Source: Bacteroidota bacterium
GTDB lineage: Bacteria; Bacteroidota; Bacteroidia; Sphingobacteriales; Sphingobacteriaceae
Length of the DNA stretch: 64,000 nucleotides
NCBI GenBank assembly: GCA_026224775.1
Contig: JAMFRP010000011.1
Location: 1-64,000 of the forward strand
Direction of reading: 5' to 3'
The position numbers were made by a program, and so were the translations under genes. Shown piece by piece: positions 18,060 to 27,567 of the stretch. Each line of letters begins with the position of its first letter. Within the stretch, counting starts at the first letter, position 1. The notes beneath the pieces are model-generated. The model was not told where the DNA came from. It made no database searches and was given only the letters and a program-made list of their open reading frames with translations.

Positions 18060-20657
18060 TCAGACGCTTACGATCGCATGGAAATCCGATTTAAATTGTT
18101 CACCATAAAGATCTTTGAATTCTTTACTAAAATTTTCATAGGTGGATTTGGCCAGTGAATGTTTACCAAGAATGAAAAGAGCCCGGCATTTAATCATCAT
18201 TGCCTCTTCATTAACAGGATCAAAAACAAATATGGCATCAGCAATTTCGATGGCAAAATCAGGCTCATGTTCCACCTTGATGTGCTCGAGATAGTTTAAA
18301 TAGATATCGATCGCATCATTTGCAATATTTGCTTTTATTTGATCTAGCCACGGATAATCAACCCCATAGAGAAAGCTTCCCCTGGTAGTAATAGAGCAAA
18401 GTTCAGCGATTTGGTCTTTGGTAATACGCTTTTTATGTTCGAGAATCGCAAGAAACTCATGGAGATCGACATGCACCTTTTGAAAATCAATCTCCGTACG
18501 CCAATTGCCGGTGTCCTTTGACAGATGAATATGATCGAGGAAGTTCAACAGTGTTTTTAATTTCGAAAGGTTGGCGGAACGGTTATTACGTGCACTTTCG
18601 TCGGTTTTGTCAGCCCATAACAGTTCGATCAACTTATCCGGGCTGATGCCACTTTTTGATCGCAAGCTATAGATTATGATCACCAGAAAAAGCTCTTTAA
18701 CCAGCGCGGTAAAATTTCCAGTTATGTCTTTACCATTTTTATCCGTGATCTTTAGGTTACCAAAAAGATAGATCGCTGACCCACAAACCGCTGATAACCC
18801 ATTCTCTTCATCCTCACCTGTTAAAACTGGTTGCAGCATAGGAGGTACGTGTGCAACAGAGGAAGTTTTTTCGGTTTCCTTCCCGTGTGGTATAGACATC
18901 CTCTTTCTAAAACGCCAGAGGTATCCGGCAAGTGTGAAACAAATCAAACCAATAAGTACATAAATAATTGTCGCTAGATAATTAGTTTGAGTTGCTGAAA
19001 CAGTACGGTTTTCCGCAGGCCCCGATAAACTGTAAACCTGTATAAAGGAATCGTGATCATGCTCAGGTGCGCGATACATTGATACAGCGATGTATTGTTT
19101 GTCTTTTGTATTATAAAAAAGCTTTAAGAACGAGTGAGTATCATAAAAATCGAATGGTACCGGGTCGCCAAGCAGCTGATAATTGGGGTTGGTCAATGAA
19201 CCTGTTAGTAAGCGGAAGTTCGTGTTAAATTTTTGGTTTGAGTACACTAATACTGCATAAGTTTTGCTCCGCTCATCGATCAACATATTATTGCTGCAAA
19301 CAAAGCCATTTATTGGAACTTTTAAATCAAAGATTTTTTTAAAAGTCCTATTTTTAACATCAAAACGGATTAGGTCGTACATATTTCGCGCGTTCAGCAT
19401 CTGTTCCCCGGTAGTGCTGCCATAGCCACCCAGAAAATAAGCTATGTCGCCATGATTGGTTGTCCCGCAAGCAGATAGGTAACGCGGACAAAATTTATCT
19501 CCTTTCGTTATTATTTTTTCCCACTTGCTATTGCTCAAAGAACAACGAAACACCTCGTTTTTATAAGTCATCCGGCCGTATCCGCCGACTACATATATAG
19601 AAGTATCGCGTTCACAGGAAAAACTATTGGTTTGCCAATAATCGATCAAAGGCATTAACGAGGAGCTGACTGACCATTGATTAGTAAGCGTGTCATAATG
19701 CTCAAGTTGCTGATGCTCGTTATCAATATAATAATTATACAGCTTGTGTTTAAAAGGTACAAATATGCTTTCATTACTTGGTAACAAGTTAAATGACGTT
19801 TTATAAGTGATAACCTTGTCCGAATAATCAACAACAGATATCTGGTGCAGAGTATTTGTACCAATAAGATAAAGCCTATTGTTTACCTGATCAAAGGCTG
19901 CAGAAGTAATCCCGTCAAGATGAATGTTGTTTTCCAACAGCCAGTGCTGATGATCCTCTTTCATCCAATGTGGGTTATTGACCACCGCAGATTGGCCGGA
20001 CAGCGCTTCATGTGCAACATCTCCTGATTCTTCATCTAACGGCCATGAAAAATGTTTGGTGTTATCTTCAAAAATTGACACATTACGCAGCCTGAATGCC
20101 GAACAATCGCTAGTTTTGAAATCCGGATTATCACAAATTCCAAAAAACATTTTATAATGTCCTGTATGTACAAAATTAATATATTGTTGTCCTACATCTC
20201 GACCATTTACGATGACTATAACGGTATGATTGATGCAGTCAAACTTTAAAGAAACTTTATTCCAGCTATTATATAATTGTTGGGGCGGGATGACAAAATC
20301 AATGTTTGCATAACTTTCCCCAGCTACCAATCGGAAACGGTTATGAATTGAAGCCCCTTTAAGGATGAGCCGGTTATTATATACCAGGTCGATATTATGA
20401 CTTCCGGTTATTATCCGGCATATATAGCCAAAATAATCTGCCTTATTAGGAAGGAATGACATTTCAAAATTCAGATCAAATGTTTGCCTTCCCTGGAAAT
20501 CATCTCCTGGAAATAAATTCAAAGACGTTCGTTTGTCTGCGATGACTTCGTGACTCGCAAAACCCAATCCATAGTTTTGCGCAAAGCCTGGGGATATAAA
20601 AAGACAAACCAATCCCAATGTGATTAGCCATTTACAATAGTAGGATTGCGCTTTCAT
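18060..20657 (-). CDS. Second membrane-anchored LamG/Kelch/TM/SARP-like regulator, paralogue of 7709-10273
   Basis: Parallel segments YGLGFASHEVIADKRTSLNL, YVVGGYGRMTYKNEV, GGYGSTTGEQMLNARNMYDLIRFDVKNRTFKK, TM YLATIIYVLIGLICFTLAGYLW, AIYLFGNLKITDKNGK...LIELLWADKTDESARNNRSANLSKLKTLL. Confidence 0.72.
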   Translation of the reverse strand: MKAQSYYCKWLITLGLVCLFISPGFAQNYGLGFASHEVIADKRTSLNLFPGDDFQGRQTFDLNFEMSFLPNKADYFGYICRIITGSHNIDLVYNNRLILKGASIHNRFRLVAGESYANIDFVIPPQQLYNSWNKVSLKFDCINHTVIVIVNGRDVGQQYINFVHTGHYKMFFGICDNPDFKTSDCSAFRLRNVSIFEDNTKHFSWPLDEESGDVAHEALSGQSAVVNNPHWMKEDHQHWLLENNIHLDGITSAAFDQVNNRLYLIGTNTLHQISVVDYSDKVITYKTSFNLLPSNESIFVPFKHKLYNYYIDNEHQQLEHYDTLTNQWSVSSSLMPLIDYWQTNSFSCERDTSIYVVGGYGRMTYKNEVFRCSLSNSKWEKIITKGDKFCPRYLSACGTTNHGDIAYFLGGYGSTTGEQMLNARNMYDLIRFDVKNRTFKKIFDLKVPINGFVCSNNMLIDERSKTYAVLVYSNQKFNTNFRLLTGSLTNPNYQLLGDPVPFDFYDTHSFLKLFYNTKDKQYIAVSMYRAPEHDHDSFIQVYSLSGPAENRTVSATQTNYLATIIYVLIGLICFTLAGYLWRFRKRMSIPHGKETEKTSSVAHVPPMLQPVLTGEDEENGLSAVCGSAIYLFGNLKITDKNGKDITGNFTALVKELFLVIIIYSLRSKSGISPDKLIELLWADKTDESARNNRSANLSKLKTLLNFLDHIHLSKDTGNWRTEIDFQKVHVDLHEFLAILEHKKRITKDQIAELCSITTRGSFLYGVDYPWLDQIKANIANDAIDIYLNYLEHIKVEHEPDFAIEIADAIFVFDPVNEEAMMIKCRALFILGKHSLAKSTYENFSKEFKDLYGEQFKSDFHAIVSV

Positions 20658-21134
20658 TAATAAGAAATATTTAGGCCTAAGCTTTGAAGGAAAGTCTAAT
20701 AAACTTGCTAACAGCTTTCGGAGAATTGGTTAATCAAATCAAAAATAATCATTTGATACGCATATTTCAATAACAAATAAATTTTACTGAGATAAATCAA
20801 AGCAATGAGGAAGCGTCAGCTATAACTTCCGTAGTAAATCGATCTTTACAACCTGTTGCTATAGTAAATAGCTTTCGTTTTGCTAATCGCAAAAAAAGAT
20901 AGTAATGTAAGTTTTTTGACCACAATAGCTTTAGTTAAGAAAAATAGCAAAAAGGCCATTTATCAAAATATACGCATATACTTGCCCGTAGACAATACGA
21001 TACACCAATACCAATCAATGTCAGAACCAGTCGCATAAACGATTATGCCGCAGAACATTCAATTTCTTCCGGATCAGAAATCAAAAACAGTTAAAACGGA
21101 TAAATTATTAAAAAATTATGTCACTTTTTATTGC

Positions 21135-21181
21135 CTGTTAAGATTTGCTTAAGGTTCTGTTAAGATTCAACGCTTATTTCG
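21135..21181 (+). promoter_or_regulatory. Triple heptamer box upstream of susC
   Basis: CTGTTAA-GATT-TGCTTAA-GGTT-CTGTTAA at 21135/21146/21157; TTATTTCG 21174-21181. Confidence 0.65.
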
Positions 21182-21227
21182 AAGCCTGTTTAGATAACAA
21201 ACCAATTATAATTTAAACCAATTCAGC

Positions 21228-24200
21228 ATGAGAAAACTTTTATTATTCTTTTTGCTTTTATGGTCCTCGCTGGCCGTTAAAGCGCAAAACCACGTCGTCA
21301 AAGGTCAAGTTGTCGATGAACGCGGAGACCCTTTACCCGGCGCGACTGTTTCCGTAAAGGGTGCCGATCTTCACTCCGCTACCAGTATAGATGGTAAATT
21401 TTCCATCAATGTTCCGCCGCAGTCAAGTAACATTCTAGTCTTTACGTCTATCGGCTACGAACCATACGAAGCTGACGTGAAAGCAGTATTAGGCCCTGTA
21501 AATGTTAAAATGAAAACCAAAGCCAAAGAAATGGACGAGGTCGTTGTGGCGTTAAATCTGACACAGAAAAAAAGATCACTTGGTTTTGACCAGGTAGATG
21601 TCAATGTCAACCAAATGACGGAGGCAAGAGCAGCCAATATCACCGACCTTTTAGATGGCAAGGTTCCGGGCATGCAGTTGACAACCAGTGGTTACGCTAC
21701 AGGCTCAACACGCGTCACGCTCCGGGGTACTGCCTCTATCACCGGCGATAATCAACCGCTATGGGTGGTCGATGGTGTTCCGATCTATAACAACGATGGC
21801 CAAACGACCAACGGCAACACCAACACCGGTGCCGTGGATTATGGAAATGGCGCGTCGGCTTTAAACCCGGATGATATCCAGAGTATTGAAGTTTTAACAG
21901 GCCCGAATGCTGCTGCGTTATACGGTTCTGCGGCAGCAAACGGTGCGATCCTGGTCACTACCAAAAGAGGAAAAGCAGGGTCTGGTGTCGGCGTTAGCAT
22001 CAATGAAAATTACATGGCGTCCCGCGTTCTTCAATTCCCTGATTTTCAAAATATTTATGGAGAAGGGGGCAATAGTCAAAGTTCTGGTACAAGAAATCAG
22101 GCAGGTGTGCTTGAAGAAGGAACGGCCGGCGGTTCAAGCTATGGTGGCCCATTGCTTGGCCAGCCTATAATTGGTATAAACGGCCTGCCAACCACCTATA
22201 GTCCAAATCCGGATAACGTAAGCAGCCTGTACAAAACAGCGTATGCATTAACCCAGAATTTTGCAATATCAAACGCGACATCTACGCCGGGTTTGAACGG
22301 GCAACCCAACCTGAACACATCAATGCGAATCTCTTTTACCCGTGTTGATGCAAATGATGTGATTGATAAACAGGATTTACAAACAAAAAATAACCTTTCA
22401 TTTAATGTATCGAAAGATTTCACTAATTTTCTAACGATCGATACGCGCATGCAATACCTGCAGCAAACGGTACAAAATCGTCCGCAACGGAACGAAGACC
22501 CAAACAACATCCTAAACGTATATAATCATCTTCCGCGTGATGAATCCATCGCTTCTATGCAACCTTATATGGATGTAACGGGCAACGAGCTATCCAATGG
22601 TTCAACAGGCTTGGATAATCCGTATTGGATCATCAATGAAAATTATAATAAAGACATTACTAATACGATCATTGGTGGTATTGGGGCTACAGCAAAGCTT
22701 TTGCCGGGGTTAAGTTTCCGTGGACAAGTTTCTGCCAACTTAATATGGGGTAGCCGGGATTACTTCCTTCAAAAAGGTGCCGTAAACGCCCAAGGTAAGT
22801 TGGGCTATTTCAGTGAGTTCAGCCAAAATAATCAAAACTGGCAGACAGATGGTTTGTTTATATATAACAAACAATTCAACAAATTTAGTCTGAACGCCAA
22901 TCTGGGCACAAGCGTCCGAAAGTTGGATAATTATAACCAAACATCTACCATTACGTCTTTACTTGCCCATAGTGTAATGAGCCTGGCGAACAATGCTAGT
23001 GTTCCGCAAGCCGTTGAGGCATATGGTAATTCTCAAATCAACTCTGTTTATGGTACACTTACAGCTGGTTATAAAGATTATTTATTTCTTGAACTGACAG
23101 GGCGGAACGACTGGACGTCGACGTTGTCACAGGCCAACAATTCATACTTTTACCCGTCAGCAAGCGCCAGCTTTATATTTACCGACGTCCTGAAGATTCC
23201 TGATAATATTTTGAGTTTTGGTAAACTACGCGCATCAATTGCGGAGGTAGGTAACAGTACATCACCCTATAATCTGATCAATGAATTTAATTATGTAAAT
23301 TCGTTTAACGGCCAACCGTTGGTGACTTTTGATAACACGCTTAAGACTCCGAGCTTGAAACCAGAGCAAACGGTTTCAATCGAACTGGGGACCGAACTGC
23401 GATTTTTCAAGGATAGGCTGTCTTTAGACGCTTCCGTATATCAAAAGAATACAACAAATCAAATTATTTCGGGAGCCATTTCAAATGCCAGTTATTTTAG
23501 CTCAAAAATCATCAATGCGGGAAGTGTGTCTAACAAAGGGATTGATCTTGCGCTAAGCGGCACCCCAATCCAAACCACAAACTTCAGTTGGGGCGTCAAT
23601 GTGAATTTCGGTATGAACCGGAATAGGGTTAATTCACTTATCCCCGGTTTGACAACTTTCAACATTGGCAGCGCCTTGCTAACAAATGTTAATGCTGAGG
23701 TTGGTCAGCCGATTGGTGTTTTACGAGCTGAAGACTGGCTGAAAGATGCACAGGGTAACGTGATTATCAACCCGACAAATGGTTTGCCTTATAGCGGAAG
23801 TACGCCGGGTACCGTTGACGGGAAAGCACAGACAATCATCGGGAACTATCAACCAAAGTCATTGGAGTCGTTTGGATCAACATTTACCTATAAACAATTT
23901 GACTTTAATTTCCTGTTAAACGCCCGTATGGGTGGCCAGATATTTTCGGCAACACAATACCGTGCGGATGTTGCTGGTGTGACACAGCAAACACTTCCGG
24001 GGCGTGATGCCTACGAACAATCGGCAATCGTTTACGGTGAAGCCGGGCTTCCGGTTACCAACGGCATTACAACCGTATACGGTTTACCTTATCCGGATGC
24101 CGGGCGCGCTAAAGGACCGATATTTCAGGGGTACTACCCGGAAACAGACAAAAATGGAAATATCGTTTATGATAAAAATGGTTTGCCGATCGCCGATAAA

Positions 24201-24527
24201 TCAAAACCAAATACTTATTACCTTAATTCCAATGTTTACTTTGTGCGATTTAATCATATCAGCAGCTTGTTGACATTTGACGATTCGTTTATCAAATTAT
24301 CCCAGGTGATCATTGGTTATAACCTGCCAAAGCGTTATCTGAGTCATACTGTCTTTAAATCAGCAAGATTCTCGCTTGTTGGACGCGACTTGTGGACAAT
24401 ATTACAGCATACTCCACGTGGCATAGATCCCGAATCAGCCTATTCGTCCGGTAATGCGCAAGGTCTTGAAGAGGGTGGTGCGTTACCTTATTGCAGCTAC
24501 GGCGTTGACATAAAATTATCATTATAA
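21228..24527 (+). CDS. susC-like: SusC/RagA-family TonB-linked outer membrane receptor
   Basis: Carboxypeptidase-like N-domain GQVVDERGDPLPGATVSVKG, plug VTLRGTASITGDNQPLWVVDGVPI, GPNAAALYGSAAANGAILVTTKRG. Confidence 0.97.
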   Translation: MRKLLLFFLLLWSSLAVKAQNHVVKGQVVDERGDPLPGATVSVKGADLHSATSIDGKFSINVPPQSSNILVFTSIGYEPYEADVKAVLGPVNVKMKTKAKEMDEVVVALNLTQKKRSLGFDQVDVNVNQMTEARAANITDLLDGKVPGMQLTTSGYATGSTRVTLRGTASITGDNQPLWVVDGVPIYNNDGQTTNGNTNTGAVDYGNGASALNPDDIQSIEVLTGPNAAALYGSAAANGAILVTTKRGKAGSGVGVSINENYMASRVLQFPDFQNIYGEGGNSQSSGTRNQAGVLEEGTAGGSSYGGPLLGQPIIGINGLPTTYSPNPDNVSSLYKTAYALTQNFAISNATSTPGLNGQPNLNTSMRISFTRVDANDVIDKQDLQTKNNLSFNVSKDFTNFLTIDTRMQYLQQTVQNRPQRNEDPNNILNVYNHLPRDESIASMQPYMDVTGNELSNGSTGLDNPYWIINENYNKDITNTIIGGIGATAKLLPGLSFRGQVSANLIWGSRDYFLQKGAVNAQGKLGYFSEFSQNNQNWQTDGLFIYNKQFNKFSLNANLGTSVRKLDNYNQTSTITSLLAHSVMSLANNASVPQAVEAYGNSQINSVYGTLTAGYKDYLFLELTGRNDWTSTLSQANNSYFYPSASASFIFTDVLKIPDNILSFGKLRASIAEVGNSTSPYNLINEFNYVNSFNGQPLVTFDNTLKTPSLKPEQTVSIELGTELRFFKDRLSLDASVYQKNTTNQIISGAISNASYFSSKIINAGSVSNKGIDLALSGTPIQTTNFSWGVNVNFGMNRNRVNSLIPGLTTFNIGSALLTNVNAEVGQPIGVLRAEDWLKDAQGNVIINPTNGLPYSGSTPGTVDGKAQTIIGNYQPKSLESFGSTFTYKQFDFNFLLNARMGGQIFSATQYRADVAGVTQQTLPGRDAYEQSAIVYGEAGLPVTNGITTVYGLPYPDAGRAKGPIFQGYYPETDKNGNIVYDKNGLPIADKSKPNTYYLNSNVYFVRFNHISSLLTFDDSFIKLSQVIIGYNLPKRYLSHTVFKSARFSLVGRDLWTILQHTPRGIDPESAYSSGNAQGLEEGGALPYCSYGVDIKLSL

Positions 24528-24531
24528 CGAC

Positions 24532-26280
24532 ATGAAAAAATCAAAATATATCGCAATGATGCTGATCCTCGGGTTAGCTTCTTGTACAAAAAATTTTCAG
24601 AAAATTAATACCAACCCGGAACAATTTAGCGCCCCTGACCTGGAACCGGTGATGAGTGAAGTTTTTAAAACTACAGCGGACAGAATAGAAACGGATAACC
24701 TTACCTATTTCTGGGATTATCAAAATATCATCCAGGCATTTGGGTATGATCGTTATTCGACCAATGATGATGCTATGTGGAGTGATTTTTACATCAAGGG
24801 GCTTGGCAATATGTACCAGCTGAATAAGATTTATGGAAACAACCCCGGTTATGCAAACCGCAATATCATCGTGGATATTTGGTCGTGTTACCTTTATTCG
24901 TATCTGGTGTCAACTTACGGACCGGTTCCATACACGGCTGCTGGAACAAATTCATCTGTCATTCCCTATGATAGTGAAAATACCGTGTGCACTGCCCTGT
25001 TAACCCGCTTAACAAAAGATTACAATGGTATTAATCTTACCGGCGATAAACTATCAACAGATTTTGTATTCAATGGAAATTTGACGCAATGGAAAAAATT
25101 TGCAAATGCCCTTCGCTTGCGGTTAGCGCTGCGCTATCAGCGAAATATCCCAACCTTGGCAGTAGCAACTATCAAAGATGTTATGGCGCACGAAGTAGAT
25201 TTACCGACATCGGATGCAGATGACGCAAAATTCGCATATGGTACAGCCGACGGAAGCCAATCGCCCTATTGGACCAAGTATCTGAAAGCGGTTACCGTTG
25301 ATGCAAACTGGCCAACTATGGGTGATTTTGTTTTTACCTGGTTCCGTTCTTATAAAGACCCAAGGATGCAGGCTTATTTTAATTCCTCCGCAACTGGTTA
25401 TAGTATTACAGATACCTTGACCAGCAGTGCTGATGCCCTCCATCATATTGTTACTTATAAAGTGCCTTATCTTGGTTTAGATAAAGCGTCAACGCTGCTT
25501 TCAACCTGGGGTGTAACAACACAATTGTATTCCGGCGCGTCACAGACAGATAGTTATAGTACATTACCGGGCGCAAATGGCAAAACACCGACTACGCCGA
25601 CTGGAATCAATGTACTGGCCCCGGACAAACCATTTTATTTTATGACCTATGCAGAAGTTTGTTTTATGGAGGCAGAGGCTGCGCAACTTGGTTACGGCGG
25701 CGCGCTGACACCGGACAAATACTATTACAATGGGATCAGTGCCAATTTAACGTTATGGGGAGTTACACCAACACAAATTATTGCTTATGAAGCTACACCG
25801 GGTATACAGTGGGGTACAACAGGCAAAGGCTTCAACTATCCGCTAGGGTTAGTTAATGCTAATATCCCCGCGGATAATTCTTTTAAAATCTATCTCCAGG
25901 AATGGTTGAGCGGATATCCTGACGGCGGGTTTGATACGTGGTGTTTATTCCGTCGCACGTTATTTTTAAATATCCCACCCAATACTAATCCTGCTACGCC
26001 TATGTTATCTGCTACGTTGTGGGGCACACTACCCGACCGCTGGCAATATCCCAAAAGCGAGAATACTACGAATCCGCAAGGAGAGCAGGGGGGGGTTAAA
26101 CTGTTAGGCGGATTAGATTATCCGCAAACCGTGTTACAATTTGCAAAACCATATACACCTGTAAATTGGGGTGCGGCGAAGGTGTTTTATGACTACACTG
26201 AATTTGAAAAATGGTATGGAACCACAATCCAGAGTTTGCAGACAAACAGCATTACTTACACCGAAACTGGAAAGTATTGA
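24532..26280 (+). CDS. susD-like: SusD/RagB-like surface glycan-binding lipoprotein
   Basis: Lipobox LGLASC, INTNPEQF; immediately follows susC. Confidence 0.93.
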   Translation: MKKSKYIAMMLILGLASCTKNFQKINTNPEQFSAPDLEPVMSEVFKTTADRIETDNLTYFWDYQNIIQAFGYDRYSTNDDAMWSDFYIKGLGNMYQLNKIYGNNPGYANRNIIVDIWSCYLYSYLVSTYGPVPYTAAGTNSSVIPYDSENTVCTALLTRLTKDYNGINLTGDKLSTDFVFNGNLTQWKKFANALRLRLALRYQRNIPTLAVATIKDVMAHEVDLPTSDADDAKFAYGTADGSQSPYWTKYLKAVTVDANWPTMGDFVFTWFRSYKDPRMQAYFNSSATGYSITDTLTSSADALHHIVTYKVPYLGLDKASTLLSTWGVTTQLYSGASQTDSYSTLPGANGKTPTTPTGINVLAPDKPFYFMTYAEVCFMEAEAAQLGYGGALTPDKYYYNGISANLTLWGVTPTQIIAYEATPGIQWGTTGKGFNYPLGLVNANIPADNSFKIYLQEWLSGYPDGGFDTWCLFRRTLFLNIPPNTNPATPMLSATLWGTLPDRWQYPKSENTTNPQGEQGGVKLLGGLDYPQTVLQFAKPYTPVNWGAAKVFYDYTEFEKWYGTTIQSLQTNSITYTETGKY

Positions 26281-26298
26281 TTCTTAAATTTTAATAAA

Positions 26299-27492
26299 AT
26301 GAAAACAAAAAATATTTACTTATATGCATTGCTTGGTTTTATACTCATTACCTCGGCCATGTCTTGCAAAAAGAAAGACCCAAGCATCGACAACTATTTC
26401 TTAAATTATAAGATACCCGAAACACCCGCGACATTCGATTATATGGTAGGGGCATTTTATTACACATTTACTACATACAACGCAAATATCACTTATACGC
26501 CTGACAGCCTGGGAAAATATACGACCTCGACAACTGGTGTGATTCCGGCGAATGTGATTAAAACACATATTAACGAGGCAATTAACGCCAAAATTGATTA
26601 CTTTATCTTTTCGCTTCGTTCGCCGGATCTTGATTTTAATAACTACAAAATCGACTCGGTATCACTGGGTTGTTTTTTGAGCGCGCCAAATTCTTCAAAG
26701 ATGAACTTTGCGGTTACCTACAACTTAAGCCAGGGTACTTTAGGCATCACTGATGCCGGGAACCCGAATGCCCAAGGCATAGCCCAGGGCACGCCCATAG
26801 AGGCAAACGCTACCAAACTGGCAGGTTTTTACAAAGACTTTATCCGGCTGGCTTACTACATGAAAATGCCCAATTACCAAAAGGTTGACGGTAAGCCCAT
26901 CCTTATTATTAACAATGCCTATGAACTTAATTCAAACATGGACCCCAAAAATCCGGGGAGCGACGCGCCTCTATATAGCGCGATCCGTAAAGAATTATCG
27001 ACGTTAGGCCTTGATGTTTACATCATCGGTATGCAGACCAATTGGGGCGTACCGAATAACTATTTTTTCCGCTATCAAAACTGTCTGGATGCTTTATACG
27101 AAGCAAATATGGCAGATACAAAAAATATTTATGACCGTTGGTTTGCGTTCGGACCTTATGTTGATCAGAATTTCGCTTACTGGAAACAGGAACTGGAATC
27201 ATGGCCTGCAGGCGGGCTGACACCAGGTCAAAAAAATATGCAATTCGTACCCTGCATACAAGCTGGTTACAATTACCAAATCAATGCACCGACCAGCACC
27301 AGTTTTAGTATTGTAAAAAGCGCCGACTGGTATCGTACTTATACCAACGTCGCTAAACGGAACGCTTCCGGCAAACTTGTGCTGATTGATTCCTGGAACA
27401 ATTTTTCAGTCGATACCCAGATAGAACCCACAACCCAATATGGCACCACGTACACGGATGTCACCCGGCAAGAATTCAAAATTAACCAGTAA
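26299..27492 (+). CDS. GH99/WbsX-like lipoprotein
   Basis: Lipobox TSAMSC; MVGAFYYTF; LIDSWNNFSVDTQIEPTTQYG resembling the AWNEWGEGTYIEP-type motif. Confidence 0.65.
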   Translation: MKTKNIYLYALLGFILITSAMSCKKKDPSIDNYFLNYKIPETPATFDYMVGAFYYTFTTYNANITYTPDSLGKYTTSTTGVIPANVIKTHINEAINAKIDYFIFSLRSPDLDFNNYKIDSVSLGCFLSAPNSSKMNFAVTYNLSQGTLGITDAGNPNAQGIAQGTPIEANATKLAGFYKDFIRLAYYMKMPNYQKVDGKPILIINNAYELNSNMDPKNPGSDAPLYSAIRKELSTLGLDVYIIGMQTNWGVPNNYFFRYQNCLDALYEANMADTKNIYDRWFAFGPYVDQNFAYWKQELESWPAGGLTPGQKNMQFVPCIQAGYNYQINAPTSTSFSIVKSADWYRTYTNVAKRNASGKLVLIDSWNNFSVDTQIEPTTQYGTTYTDVTRQEFKINQ

Positions 27493-27500
27493 TTATTAAC

Positions 27501-27533
27501 TAATCCCCGGCATTTTATTAATGCCGGGGATTA
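27501..27533. terminator. Stem-loop between GH99-like lipoprotein and GH92 gene
   Basis: Perfect 13-bp arms TAATCCCCGGCAT/ATGCCGGGGATTA, 7-nt loop, no clear U tract. Confidence 0.6.
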
Positions 27534-27567
27534 TGATGTCCTTCAAATAAACTCCAATATTCTTAAT

